From Limanda limanda (taxonomy: Eukaryota; Chordata; Actinopteri; Pleuronectiformes; Pleuronectidae): 64,000 nt of DNA. Both the position numbers and the translations under genes were made by a program. Position 1 is the first letter of the stretch. Every line of letters starts with the position of its first letter. Shown here piece after piece: positions 47,206 to 60,005 of the stretch. The notes under the pieces were generated by a model. That model saw nothing but the letters and a program-made list of their open reading frames with translations. It ran no database searches and was not told the DNA's origin. Location: NCBI RefSeq assembly GCF_963576545.1, contig NC_083655.1:3075182-3139181 (forward strand). Direction: 5' to 3'.

Positions 47206-48869
47206 AATGGTAATGTCATCATGAGGCTGGTTTGTATACAGATGTTTGTGTTGCCTGATTGAGGTTTAACCAGCTCAGGGAATGCTTCCCCCTGGTGTGA
47301 GGCTTCTCTCTTCGACTTTGTGACAGGGAGGAAAGGTCAGACTTGTTTCTCAGCTCAATGCTGGACGGGCGGAGTTAGTGGAAGCTGGGATGAGCTGAGG
47401 GTTTCCACTGGTGATCCTCTGCCAGGTGTGTGTGTCGCTGAAAAGAGATCTGAGCCCTTTTCACGCTGTTCTCTACCTGCATGTTGGTGGAGAGGTTCTC
47501 AGCATCATCTCTGCAGCTCTGACGTTCAGAGCTTGACCTTAACTGTGACAGCTGATTGCAGAAGGAAAAGTTGGAGGAGCCATTTAGGAATTTATCAAAT
47601 AGATGAATTCAGCGTTGCAGCGTTTATTGCTCGACTCGTTCAGCTGTGAATCTTCACTGCAAGAAGCCGAAGCTCTGAGAAAAACCTCACATTATATTAA
47701 CAGAAAAAAAGATTAATAAGAAAGTGAGGCAGGGATAAATAGAAACACATGCACCAGTGATCTTATACACACTCTGAACGGAAGCAATATCTCCTCTCAC
47801 TGTTATAATTCAGTGATTCATGAACCCAGATGTGAGCTGAATGCCAAGAACAGGAGAGAGAGAGGTGTGTTGGAGCGAAGGTGCGAGCTCCATCAGTTCC
47901 TCCGACTCTCTGTGTGTCAGAGAGTCTGAGGAAAAGAACAAATGAGATGGGACGCCGCGTGTTGAGTCCGTGTGTTTGGGGAACACAGGGGTAGATAAGG
48001 TGAGAGGGAGAAAATGAGAGGCTCGGTGTTCGTGAGAGAAGACAGGAGGAGAGAGGATGGAGAGAGGAGAGTGGTGCAGCAGGACGGAGGCGGTGGAGGA
48101 GAAGGAAGAGACGGGGGTGAGACGGGCCGTTCACAGACAGATTGCCTGCTTAGTGCGAGATTGCAATGCTCGCGCTCGCCAGCAGCAGACGTGACATTTC
48201 AGGTTTTAATTGAGGAGCAGCGCTGTGCTCAGACTCGCAGCTTTCTGAAAAAAGGCTAATTCCACATTTGTTGAAGGTTGGATTTACTGCAGACGTCCTG
48301 TTCCTGGAGCAGATGCTCAGAGTTTATTAAATCACGTGTAATTTAGATGATTGAAACGTTCCTAGATGCAAATTGAGGGTGTTTGTGCAAATATGCTTTA
48401 ATTCTTTACAATTTGATTTAATGTCAGATTGTGTTTATGATGTTATAACTACACTTAATGGCTGTTGTGGGACAATGCACAGTCTGAAATACCTTAATCA
48501 ATTAGAATCCCACTCATAGATATCAGTTCCCTAAACGTGCCTCATAATTAGAACAAGTCCATGAATTAGTATTTTGGAAATCAATAGAAATCTCACAGTT
48601 TAATGAGTTCTTTCCTGACTCATATGTCATCTTTCATTTATTTTCATTTATCTTCACCATCAAGTGAAAAGTTGTGTATTATCATTTGAATATAAGTATT
48701 ATATGTTTTTAGATAATCTTAAATGGGGCAATTTAGTGGATAAAACATTGCAGCGATTCGGAACAAGAGACATTTTGTATTGATTTTGTAAATGTCACTG
48801 TCAGACATTAAAATGTTCCATGCTTTCTTTATTTATCTATATAGGTTTTTAGTAGTTTGTCCTGACTCT
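47206..48869. other. non-coding; no gene seen
   Basis: Purine-rich sequence at about 47995-48125 and otherwise unique DNA. The left part may hold more diverged Tc1-like sequence (GCATGTTGGTGGAGAGG at about 47480). Confidence 0.4.
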
Positions 48870-48985
48870 TGTTGAGGGTTAAGGACAGAGGATGTCACAT
48901 CACACCATGTTAAAGCCCTATGAGACGAATTGTGATTTGTGAATGTGGGCTATACAAATAAAACTTGATTGATTGATTGATTTAT
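48870..48985 (+). mobile_element. retroposon 3' end with (TTGA)n tail
   Basis: TTAAAGCCCTATGAGACGAA, TTGTGATTTGTGAATGTGGG and CTATACAAATAAAACTTGAT then TGATTGATTGA form the typical end of a dispersed fish retroposon. Confidence 0.6.
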
Positions 48986-49151
48986 GGCTGCAAAGTAGAT
49001 TTCCACAGGGACGATGTTCACGTCATTGCAGCTTCACTCCACGTCTTCACTTTCCTGATCGCACAACTTCACTTTTACTTTACTCGACTTCTCTCAGTCA
49101 ACAACCGGCAGCTCAGCTCTGACTCGTCTGTTTGTTCTTCAGGAGAAATAA

Positions 49152-49245
49152 ACACACACACACACACACACACAGACACACACACAGACACACACACAAA
49201 CACACACACACACAGACACACACACAGACACACACACAAACACAA
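49152..49245 (+). repeat. interrupted CA microsatellite with period-like CAGACA interruptions
   Basis: CA runs broken at regular intervals by CAGACACACACACAGACA and CAAACA, which suggests local unit-level duplication. Confidence 0.88.
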
Positions 49246-49736
49246 AGCCACAGCAAGAAGCGAGACGAGCGTGAGTGAAGCAGCGACAGCGTCTTTGTGA
49301 CGTGAAACAGAAAACACTAAACATAGCACACGTTTAATTTGTGTTTACTAGAACAACACTTGTGCACGGCCTCACGTGCACGTCCGCTGCAACGTTCTTT
49401 CAAAAGAAAATACGTGGAAATGTCTGTTTTTTGCATTTTGTCACTTGTATTAAATAGCAAATCCCTTCATGTCTCAAACAGAGTTCTCGTCAAATCACGC
49501 TGCCAGGAATATATTTAACTGCAGGTAACCATGGCGATAATAGGCCACTTTAAGCACAGCGTGGCTCCGTGCCTCTGAATTCACGTCTTTGTAAATTTGT
49601 TCAGCGCTTATTATAATAGTTCTAAAAACTTTATTTATATAATTCTTTTCAAAAATCTGAGTTACAAGGTGCAAATCGCACATTTTAAAAGACAAAATTC
49701 ATTTAAAAGAACAAGTTAAAATAACTTATACTTACT

Positions 49737-50568
49737 TATTTGGATTAAGAGTGACCTCATCCTCCTTCACAATCAGTGAGTTACATCCATTAGAATCAAA
49801 AGCGTGGACGTCAGGTAAATCAATGCATGAGAAACTTCTAGTTCACTAATTATGAAATTAAACCGATTGGAAAACTAAGAACATACTTAGAGCAAATCAA
49901 TTAACTCACTGGTGTGATGATTTTGCAAAGTAAGAAAGGTTGAGAGCTCTAAAGTTTAAAAGCTTGACGAGTGGAACATTATCTCTCACATGTGTAACCT
50001 CAGCATTTCCTAATTATAAAGGAGGTTTTGCAAGTGATGTTTAGTTCATGTCCAAAAACCATATGACCTTAAATATGAATGGGTTGCATGTTAGATGTTG
50101 GTACATGGAGTATGTGAGTATTTTTTCAAACCTTGTTGTTGTTGCAGCTTTGGCTCCAGCTCAGTATTTATTTGGATTAATAGTAGTGACCTCATCCTCC
50201 TTCACAATTAGTGAGTTACATCCATGAGAATCACAAGCCTGGACGTCAGGTAAATCAGTGCATGAGAAACTTTTAGTTCAATATCAATGAAATTAAACCG
50301 ATTGGGAAACTAAGAATATACTTAGAATGAATCAATTAACTCACTGTTGTGATGTTTTTGCAAAGTAAGACAACTTGAGAGCTCTAAAGTTTAAAAGCTT
50401 GATGAGAAGAACATTATCTCTCACATGTGTAACGTCAGCATTTCCTAATTATAAAGGAGGTTTTGCAAGTGATCTTTAGTTCATGTTCAAAACCATATGT
50501 AGTATGGGAATATTTCTTCCTACTGACAGACCTATTTGTTGTTGCAGCTTTGGCTCCAGCTCAGTATT
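49737..50568 (+). repeat. tandem duplication, period 432 bp
   Basis: Unit 1 (49737-50168) and unit 2 (50169-50568) share TATTTGGATTAA, TGACCTCATCCTCCTTCACA, GACGTCAGGTAAATCA, CTCTAAAGTTTAAAAGCTTG and GCAGCTTTGGCTCCAGCTCA in order, with short indels between them. Confidence 0.92.
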
Positions 50569-51358
50569 TTCTCCTGATTCCAACTGAAAGCTGAGCGTTG
50601 TGACAGTTGCAGTGAAACCGCTGCTTCATCAGATACTCTCACCGCTGGCTGAACGCTAGTCGTGTTTGACGAGCATCACGCCGGCGAGCCAGCGGGCGTC
50701 ACTCACCGCTATTTGACTGTGTTTGTTCAAACATGCTTTCCCTCCTCATTAGGGCCGAGGCTGCCGCCCCCCCGCTCACCGGCTCTGAGCTGATTGTGTT
50801 TTCATTCGGCCGCCGTCCTCTCGTCTCGACTGTTTTCTCCGGCGCCAGCGTGAGCCGAGCTCCGCTGCGCCGCTGATGTCCCGAGTAGCGTTTGTGTCAC
50901 AGTTCCTGGGAGCCCTGTCCCTCTTCAGTGACAGACACGATTCTCTTTAAAATTCTGTCTTTAAAAGTTCCTCTTAGGGGGAATCACGTCTTATTTTAGA
51001 CTCTTCCTGCGACGGGAATGTGGAGACGCTCCGAGTTCTACATCTCACAGAGCGTCCCCAGGCTGTGATGGATGTCATGTTTCCTCTGGAGCTTTTTCTT
51101 TATGACAGTCACTATCCGTTCCAGCGCGTATCACCACTGCACAGAGAGCTGTTACCTAACAGGCTTGTTGTTTTAGGCAGAATTGATTTATACATCTTTC
51201 TGTAATGGGATTTGTTTTTCTTTCTGTTGTCGTGTGTGTTGTGTTTTGTTTGTTTGGGGCCTTCTGCTCGTTTTCTGCTCTGACCTCAGGTTCCGATGCT
51301 GATTGAGACGTTATCCTCAGACATAAAGAAGTGTCTGCTGCAGTTTGCCAACAGGTGA
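50569..51358. other. non-coding, GC-richer
   Basis: Unique sequence with several GC-rich words around 50740-50890. No exon recognised. Confidence 0.4.
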
Positions 51359-51566
51359 CGTGTCGGCAGTGTTGGGAAGGATACTTTCAAAATGTATTTC
51401 GTTACAGAATACAGAATACATGCCCAAAAATGTAATCTGTAACGTATTCCATTACATTAACTAATCTGAGTAACGTATTCTGAATACTTGGAATACTTCC
51501 GGTTTGTATTGCATTTTTTTAAGTGTATGATTGCGGCGTTGTTATAGTCAGTGGAGCAGCAGCAGT

Positions 51567-51608
51567 TTAAACTCTCTCTCCGCCGATGCGGCGGGCCAGC
51601 TGGATGTC
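51567..51608 (-). pseudogene. histone H3 C-terminal fragment (residues 123-135 and stop)
   Basis: The minus strand encodes DIQLARRIGGERV then TAA, against DIQLARRIRGERA-stop in H3, with two substitutions and the stop in register. Nucleotide identity to typical fish H3 coding sequence covers the first 24 bases of the fragment. It lies 575 bp beyond the larger H3 piece, in the same orientation and order, separated by AT-rich element sequence. Confidence 0.8.
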
Positions 51609-52183
51609 CGGCTCCCATCCACTCCCACCTCTGTGCCGGTCCCAACGGAGGCTGAAGTGCAGCGCCACAGCAAGGCTGCCTCGCGTCGTGCAGCGATCGT
51701 TTCGGCGTCGAGTCTATTTTTGTTTGCGCTTGACGCGACCGTATCGCTCCAGGAAACACACTGAAAAATGATTTTAAACGATATTGATGACATATTTTAT
51801 ATGATATAAATGATAAAGTATGGATCCCATAGTTTAAATTCCCCTTCTGTTGTCCTGGAGTTTTAATTTTACCAATATTACCAATCACATTATTACATGC
51901 CCCCCTCTGCCCCTCCATACAGACACACAAGCAGTCATAAAGATAAAAAGAGAGGGGGGGGCCTCCCCATTGGCTTGAGTGGAGAATACGTAATTTACCC
52001 CCGACACCCGACATTGAACGGAGCAAACAGCGGAGAAGTTCTTGAAGATGGATGACATTAAATTGGGACGCTGTTGCAGTTAATCTTGGAGCAACAAGTG
52101 AACATATGCTTTTATACTACTGGGTCAACGGGTGATATTATCAGCGCTGCCCGGCGCTTCAGCGTCCGGTGTGAACCCGGCGT

Positions 52184-52455
52184 GCCTCGCTGGTCTCCTG
52201 CAGAGCCATGACAGCGGAGCTCTGGGAGCGCAGGTCGGTCTTCTCTCACCAGGTGCTGGAAGGGCAGCTTGCGGATCAGCAGCTCCGTAGATTTCTGGTA
52301 GCGACGGAACTCTCTCAGAGCCTCGGTCCCGGGCCTGAAACGGTCCCGAGCGGGTAGCGGTGAGGCTTCTTCACGCCGCCGGGGGCCGGGCGCTCTTACG
52401 GCAGCCCTGGTCTCCAGCTGCTTCCTGGGGGCTTTGCCTCCGGTGGATTTACGAG
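52184..52455 (-). pseudogene. histone H3 pseudogene fragment, residues about 8-98
   Basis: Read on the minus strand it gives [13 protein letters not shown] (H3 residues 8-20) with A21E and K23R, then frame breaks. VKKPHRY follows in another phase, and then [20 protein letters not shown] (47-66) with I51F. VRE (71-73) joins almost directly to KTDLR-like sequence after loss of about 17 bases, and SSAVMALQE follows before the match ends near residue 98. Single-base losses near codons 25-30, an insertion of about 17 bases after Tyr41 and the 17-base deletion break the frame, so no histone can be made. H3 identity is from memory of the highly conserved protein. Confidence 0.85.
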
Positions 52456-52641
52456 AGAGTGAATAAACTCGTGAAACAGAGAAGTACCGTCATGTAATCC
52501 ACTGATTTCAACAATGTAACTGTATTCTGAATACCATCTATTTAATTTGTAACTGTAACGGAATACAGTTACTCATAATTTGTATTCTAAATACGTAACG
52601 CCGTTACATGTATTCCGTTACTCCCCAACACTGCGTGTCGG

Positions 52642-54934
52642 TAATAACATATCCTGTGAGTTTCACGCCTGTGGCACAGGAAGTCACTGTAAGAAAAGTC
52701 ACCTGCCCCACAGCCTGGAGGCGACGTCGAGTTCACCGTCAAAACATCGTGCATCCGAAGCAGACTCCTGATGTTTCAAATTTGGGATTATTACTCCGAG
52801 GTGATTTCAACCAAGTCCCACAAGCTGAGTGCAGTAAAACATGGGAAATGATGGTGAGTTTTTAATACAGCCTGATAATTATGACCCTAATTGTTCTGTC
52901 AATGTGCAGCACTTCAACAATTATTTTCAGGAACAGGGGAGCAGGAGTCCAGGTAGTAATGTCGACTCAATGAGGAACTTTAATATTTGGTTTGGCTCAA
53001 TAAAGTTTATTGGGAGAGAAAATCAAATATTAGATGTTGGAAGGAAAAATCAACCCCAAAAACGTTTTTAGGAACTCAGGCTACTCACGCTATCAGATGA
53101 GTGTATGATGTCATCTCTGTCTGTACAGACACGCCTGAAAACGTCACATGACTGTTCACGTACACTGGGCACGTGCAGGAGGAAACAGGAAGCAGATTGG
53201 ATAGAGAGGATTGAAGAATTATAACGATGAAAAGTAAAAGCCGTGATTTATTTTCTTGGACTAACCACAAGGTGGATGTGTAACTGACAGAATGTGTTTG
53301 CAAAGCTTTTTTAAAATTCCTGCTTGTTTGTTAACTAACTTCTGTATAAATCATCATTTGCAGAGACACATGTGTTGCTTGTGAAACTCTCACAAAGAGA
53401 AGCTCTTGCTCTCTCTAATCTGTTATTGGACTAATTCTGCTCAATTCCTCAGATGCAGCAGAAGCACTGAAGGGATCATTCAGTTCCCAGTGCTCCTCCG
53501 GGGTCATTAGCAGTCCACCAGTGTTGAGTGAAGAACAAGGATTTCCAGACGGAAAATAAAAGCCAAACATGATCATGACTAAGGAGCCTTTTTCTTAGAG
53601 GTATTTCTGTCTAAATATAAAGGGCAGCGTGAATGTGTAAGGGACAGAGAGAAGGGAGGGTAGACATGCAGCTAATGTTACCTGAACTGTATTAAAAGGT
53701 ATTGCTGTAATAATTGTGTCATGGTATGGTATCGATGAATGGAAAACACATCAATTCGTTACGATGCATTTTCATTTCATTGTGAAATCCCTCCTCAATA
53801 GACTTGGTTTTTGAATTTAACATCTGTCACCGACGTTGAGTTGTGTAACTGTGCACTTAGCGTGTGACTGGAAACGAACTGGCAACACAAAAAGGTTTCC
53901 CCTGTTTCCGCCATCAGAGGAACAACATGATCTAAATGCTGCAGCTTTGAGCAGGCACTCGATTCAAGTGCACGCTGAGAGGAAACACTGAATAATGGAG
54001 GATGAGGAGCTGATGTTGCCAGGGAGAGGCCGGGTGCTCCGGTGCCACGCGGAGCTCTACCAGTCGGCCCACTGGGTCAATTACAGGCGTATGCAGAGAT
54101 GAAGACTCCCGGCACCGCTTGTGCATCACAGAGCCGCAGAAACAACAACGTGGTGTAATCCTGTCGAGTTAAACGGATGTTTCCCCCCAAGAGGCATCGC
54201 TGCTGTATGGAAACAAGAGGACCTTCCTCCTCACATCGACCCCGGGTCTCCTCAGCGGGCGCTGCAGACTTCTGGAGAATAAGCTGATGGACTTGTCAGT
54301 CTCTGGCTCTTCACACCTGATACGGCCTGAATGCAGATGAGTCATTGACAAATTGCTTTTCGCCAGAAGGTTCACTCGGAGGTAAAAGCCCCGGGTTCAG
54401 CCGGCAGCAGCAGGGGGGGGGGGTGCAGGCGGCGGTGGGTGATTTATAAAGAGGCAACGTCTCCGTCGAGCCTGTGGCATTGACAGGCGCTTCATCAGCG
54501 TCCGGATTGGGTTTCATGGTCAACGAGGAGGCAGCCATGCGGGAAGAGGAGATTGGCATCCTCTATATTCACTGCTTTTCAGACTGCTTTATCATAATGC
54601 TGCTTTCCACCGGCAAACACCGGGCGTCAGGCGAGAGAGCGTGGAGACGCCGAGAGAAGTCACATGACTAATCAGGGGTGTGTGATGGAATGAGACTTTT
54701 AAACCATGAAAAGATCCAGTAGAATTAATGATGGACCACAGGAATGGAAATCTATTGGATGTGTTGTTTGAGGGTCAGTGTTGAGCAGAAACATCTCATA
54801 TCGGATAAGGAAGGAAAGCACTGCTTTAATAGTTAAAGCTAATATATAGACATCAATTAAAGACAATTCTTCCTTAAAATGTCATGTCCATCTTTACAGT
54901 CTCTGCTTTGCATCCTCTAACTTACCGAAGCAGG
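52642..54934. other. non-coding; no gene seen
   Basis: Unique sequence with a G10 tract near 54413. The repeat-free stretch at about 54465-54620 is a possible conserved block. No exon similarity was found. Confidence 0.4.
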
Positions 54935-55130
54935 GTATCAGAATCAGAATCAGAATCAGAATCAGAATCAGAAGGCATTTATTGCCAAGTAGGTTTACAA
55001 CTACCTGGAATTTGCTCTGGTTATTGGAGCAAACAATGAACATAGAAACATAAAAACACAATAAATACACCACACATAAGAAAAACAATAAAAAACAATA
55101 CTTATTTATCGTCTCTGGAAGCCTAGTTTG
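54935..55130 (-). mobile_element. retroposon 3' end, minus orientation, with (TGATTC)n tail
   Basis: On the minus strand it reads CTACTTGGCAATAAATGCCT then six TCTGAT units. AATTTGCTCTGGTTATTGGA on the plus strand is a body word of the same fish retroposon. Inner boundary uncertain. Confidence 0.6.
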
Positions 55131-58100
55131 ACGACTTAACATTTTATCAACTGAAGAAGAGAACATCGGGTTTGATCTGTTCATGGTATTTATATAAAAA
55201 CATCAACAACAGAACATCAGCTTTATCTCCTACAATTTGAAATCTGCTAAATATGAGCTGGGATTTGACAAAAAGAAGTTCAACCCGACGTGAGTGACAC
55301 TCAGCGCCCACAGTGCAAACCTTCATCTAAATAATCTATCGTTCATTAGAGGAGAGGGAGCAGCGCAGCGAGGGCGAGGGCGAGGGAGGGGGGGATAACT
55401 AGCGTGCTGCGTTATAGCTCCACAGCGTTTCCCCCCCCGCCGGCGTGCGGCAGCCCCGTGATTGACTGGGATCTGAAACGAGAGTGAAAGTGGTTTGGAG
55501 ACGGCATGAGAAGAGATAACGACAACAGAGATGGGGCTGATATCCAAAGTGAGCGTTGGTTTGTCACTCATCATGTTTCCCCCCCCCCCCCCCCCGCCCC
55601 CCCGCTGAGAGTCTGGAGGTGGCGCGGTGGAAGAGGCACTTTGAGGCGACACGCAGGAAAACCTCTCTCTCTCTCTCCACACACACACACACACACACAC
55701 ACACAGGCTGGAAGAGGACATTAGAATCCGTGTTAATGGAGGCGCGTGGATCATAATGAACAAAAGGGAAAATAATGATTATCATTAATGGTCTGGGGGG
55801 AGCAGGGAGCGAGTCGATGGGAGCTTCTCGTCGGGCTCTTTAGGGCGAGTGGAGAGTGATGCGTCCCTCACTAGACGCTTGTTAATGTGCCATCGGGGGC
55901 TTCTGCAGAGCCACGGCAATGAATAATAAGTTTAATGATGTTTGTTCTCTGTGATGACACATCCACAGTGCTGGATAACCACTTAGTATTAAACCACCAC
56001 TCAACTGCAGGCACCCAGCCACTTACACTGCTCAACCTCATTTTGTTATTCATAGTGGTGCGGAGGAATATATTTCATGCTATAATATTACGCTGTAATT
56101 GATTCGTCTTCCCGCAAAATTATAGATGATTATGGACGTTCTCTTTCTCTCTCTCTCTCTCGCTCTCTCTCTCTCCGTCTCTCTCTCTCTCTCTGTTGTT
56201 GTCCAAAACTGGGCGAGGTGAGAATAAGCAGCTTCTTATTTCATTCAAAGTACCTTGACTTTTGAATAATATGACCTTTTTAATATGCCCTCCCATCCCA
56301 CAGCCGCATGATGGTCCAGCAGGTTTGTGAAAAGGTGCAGTTGACAGGAGGGGGGTGCAATATGCCTCAGTCCGGACGGGCATTATTATTATTGACATCA
56401 CTGTTTGAATTTGAATTATTCCCCCTGGAGGAAGGTTTGCTTCAATACACAGCTCCACTGGAGATTGATTAAAGGATGATGGCCACTAATGAACTGGTGT
56501 TTACAGAACATCAACGTAGCCTCATTTCCCTCCCTCTGTTTATTTGACTCCAGCTAAACTGTTTCATCCAGACGAGTAATGTGCACAGAATAAAAATAAA
56601 TCATGAGCCAGACTTATTATCAAGATGTAAATAAAGATATTTAGTCTGAGGCAAACTGGCAGATTCTTTAGATTTGCATGTTTATTACACTTAATCATGA
56701 TTTCCCTCTGTTTTGAGACAATGCTACTGATGGATGCCAGGTTTTTATTGTGGAAATATATTAGAAGTGGAAAGAAATCTCAAATCGAGGAGTAGTTTAT
56801 ATATAATGACCTGATAAAAGCACAAAGAGGATGAAAACTGACAGTGAATTCCTAAAACAACTGAAGACACAAATCAGAAATGCTAAAAATCCCTAAAAAA
56901 ATGCTTCTCTACAAAATGTGAGACCCACTCTGGGACTTGATCATCAATCACAGGGTCCATGATGTGTCCTGAAGTTTTGAGAAAGATCTTCTCCTGGCAG
57001 AAAAGTGCAGTCCCAAGCAATAGGACTGTAGAAGTATCCACAGCAGATGTATCTGATAGTAGTAATGGGTTCTTCCCAAGAGCACATCTCTCCATCAGTT
57101 TGGTGGAAATCGCTTCAGTCCTGCTAACAAATAAACCAACAAACATAAAAAACAACTAGAATATCACAAAGCAGAGCGCAGACCGTTCCCTTAAATTCAG
57201 AGTCATAGAAACCAGTTCCCTAAATAACGTCCTTGGCCGAGATAACAACATACCCAATTTATTTAAAATGAAAAATAACTCTTGTGTAGAATGTGAGGAG
57301 CTGGTTGTTTAACTGCGAGATTAAAATCTAATAAACAATGTTTGTGAGTGCACACTGAGCTCATAAAAGAATCCAGCCAAAGATCTGTTTTCTTATTGCT
57401 CAGGACAAGATTAATAAAAGATCCTTGATTATAAAGAATGTGCAGTTGCTTCCACTAACAATGAGACAAGCAGAGTTGAAAAACAAGAGAAACTTCTAAT
57501 TAATTCCATTCTGCACGTAGAAAAGATACAAAACAGGACGGAGGTGAAGGTCAAACTCAGGATTCATGTTTCACACGACTGAAATGTCATTATTTACACA
57601 CTCGACTGGAAATGTCTGGAATATTAAACTCTGTATCTGATGTGGATGAGACTCACCTGAGACGCTTAGCGACCAAACGTCACATTCAGCGTCACAGTTA
57701 ATGAGATGAAATCATTTGAAATACAGATTCCTCCAACAAGATGATAAGACACCTGCAGGTAAGATGATGAACAGCAGGGGCAGGGTTCTGTTTTTGTGGA
57801 ATACAGGAAAGTTTGACCTCTTTCAATCATAAGTTGTATCATCTGGATGAGATGCTCCTCGCAGGTTTCTCTGTAAAATCATGACAGATTTAAATAGTTT
57901 TGTAATTAAATCAGAATCATAAACAAATATTTTTTTTTTAAACTGTACAGCTTTAATGCTACGGACATATTAATGTGGAATAAAACTTCACAAACAAAAA
58001 TGTTTTGTCTATTTTTATTTTATTTCTGAATAGTGGTGAACGAGCCTGAAATACAGATTAACTGACACGTTATAATATTTGTATTTTATTGTTTTTATTT

Positions 58101-59912
58101 TATTCCCTCTCACGGACAGAATTAATCAATAATCCATTATACATAATTCATAAACGTCGTCTGCAAACTATCCTACATACACACAACATGCAGCTTGTTT
58201 GTTTACTTCATGGTTAACACGCTACACTCGTTTCCAAACTACATGAACCGTGGCAGTTTCGGCCGATGTGGAAACTAATGAGGCGTCGGCTCAGTGAGAC
58301 GATGGAATCACGGCATCATTCCGCCGTAAAGACGAGCTGAAGGCAAATCCTATAGCTCCGTTACCATGGAGACACATCAGCGGATCAGGGGAGAAAGCGT
58401 CAACAAGAGGGAAAACAAAGGGTCGGCCCAATTAACCTGAGGGATGTGCTTACCGTGCCGGAGTTTCCATGAGCGCCACGGCGACTGCCGGCTTTAATTG
58501 GTCATGGCAAGAGGTCGGACACGGCGCTCGCATGTTTGAAGCTTAAGGGGCGAACGCCGCGGCGCCGTGTAAACATAGAATCACTTGCTAATTAATTGAT
58601 TGGGCTAATTTTAATTACACAGAGAAACGAGATCTGGTCAATCAAAGAGTGTCTAAGGATTCCTGTGGTAAAGACACTGTAAACAGGTGATTTGATCCAT
58701 GCAAATATATTAGTTTGAACAGGAAAATGAAATAAAATAATAATAATTTAGCGGTGAAATAAGCTTGAGAACTTCAGATGTGATGTTTTCTTTTCATTAG
58801 TCTTTTCCGCTGGGTTTGTTGTGGGTATTGATGAGGAAAAACAAAACATGCTTATGTGTCGAGGTCCAATGGTTTCACCTGAAGTCCATTAAACCTGGAA
58901 CCACTACAGCAGCGTTTGTATTTGCAGGGAAATCAGTGTTCTCCTGCTCACAGCCCGTGACACACTGCTTCCATGTTACAGTTCCTATCGACCCTGAGCT
59001 TCATGAAGCAGAACCTTCTGTAAAGAAAACAGCCCGGCTCAGGGAGGCAGCGTGTTTACACGGCTGCGAGTTAAAGTTAAAATGTTAACACTTTAGGAAA
59101 AAAGCTGTCCTGTCGCATTTTACAATTGACTGCCCACGTTGGTGCCGTGATGAGCGGATCTGTGAAGACACGACAGAGTCACGCAGGACTGAGGACACTG
59201 CTCGTCCACTTCCTGGTTTGTGTTGATCTGGTTGTGGATATTCTGATATAGTCTCTGGCTTTCTCTGTGTGTACATAAAGGAGGATGGATTTATGTCCAA
59301 TAGAGTTTTTATGTCCAAACTCGAGAGAGAACTCACAGAGCCCGACGGCAAAACTCGTATTTTGGATCAGAGCCGGATGTTTTCCCCGGTTACAGACTGG
59401 TGACGTGTGAAAAAAGTCGAGGCTGTAAAGTCGAGCCCGGCCAACATGACCCGAAACCCAATATCATCAGGCTCGGGTCATGTATCCACACTCGAAGAAT
59501 TTCAAGTGTTCTCACCAATTAATTATTATCCTGGAAAAAACAAAATCGACTGGGCGGTGATGCCAGAATCTGCCAGAGGCTGATAATTGGAGCCCGGTGC
59601 TTTTAGAGGGGAACAGATTAGTCCGGTTTGATATTCATCCACACTGCTCCATCATCTGCAGCCAAGCTGGACACAGCTCCCTGCATGCTAACACGCCCGG
59701 GTCGGGATCTGGACCTGGCTTCTTTTATTCTCTTCCCCCCCCCCCCCCATGAAATGGAGTTCAAGTGAGCCCTCAAAGAATCTCATCTGCTGCGCCCACT
59801 CATAATATATCAAATATTCGGGATGCATGGAGCGGCCTCGGAGCTCGTCGGGCTGCAGCCGTGTGCGGAGAGTCAGGTAGGACATGTGAAATGCATGATG
59901 TGTTTAATCAGT

Positions 59913-59913
<1 letters not shown>
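55131..59913. other. non-coding; simple repeats and one dispersed-repeat fragment
   Basis: Contains a run of 17 C (55579-55595), a CA tract (55679-55705), an interrupted (CT)n tract (56139-56194) and a run of 14 C (59735-59748). About 56990-57150 (AGTTTGGTGGAAATCGCTTC, CCTGCTAACAAATAAACC) resembles a dispersed fish repeat end. Homeodomain cores cluster near 58589-58622. No exon was seen. Confidence 0.45.

Positions 59914-60002
<89 letters not shown>
59914..60002 (+). repeat. (CA)n microsatellite, about 44 uninterrupted units
   Basis: A pure CA run. Confidence 0.97.

Positions 60003-60005
<3 letters not shown>

Larger units (their letters stand above)
51367..52633. mobile_element. hAT element with CAGTGTTGGG termini carrying histone H3 pieces
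   Basis: This 1267-bp element begins CAGTGTTGGGAAGGATAC and ends ACTCCCCAACACTG. It is flanked by perfect 8-bp duplications CGTGTCGG (51359-51366 and 52634-52641). Subterminal TAACGTATTCTGAATAC and GTAACGGAATACAG words are arranged in opposite orientation at the two ends, as in fish hAT elements. No transposase is encoded. The interior contains two separate stretches of histone H3 coding sequence on the minus strand, listed separately. Confidence 0.9.
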
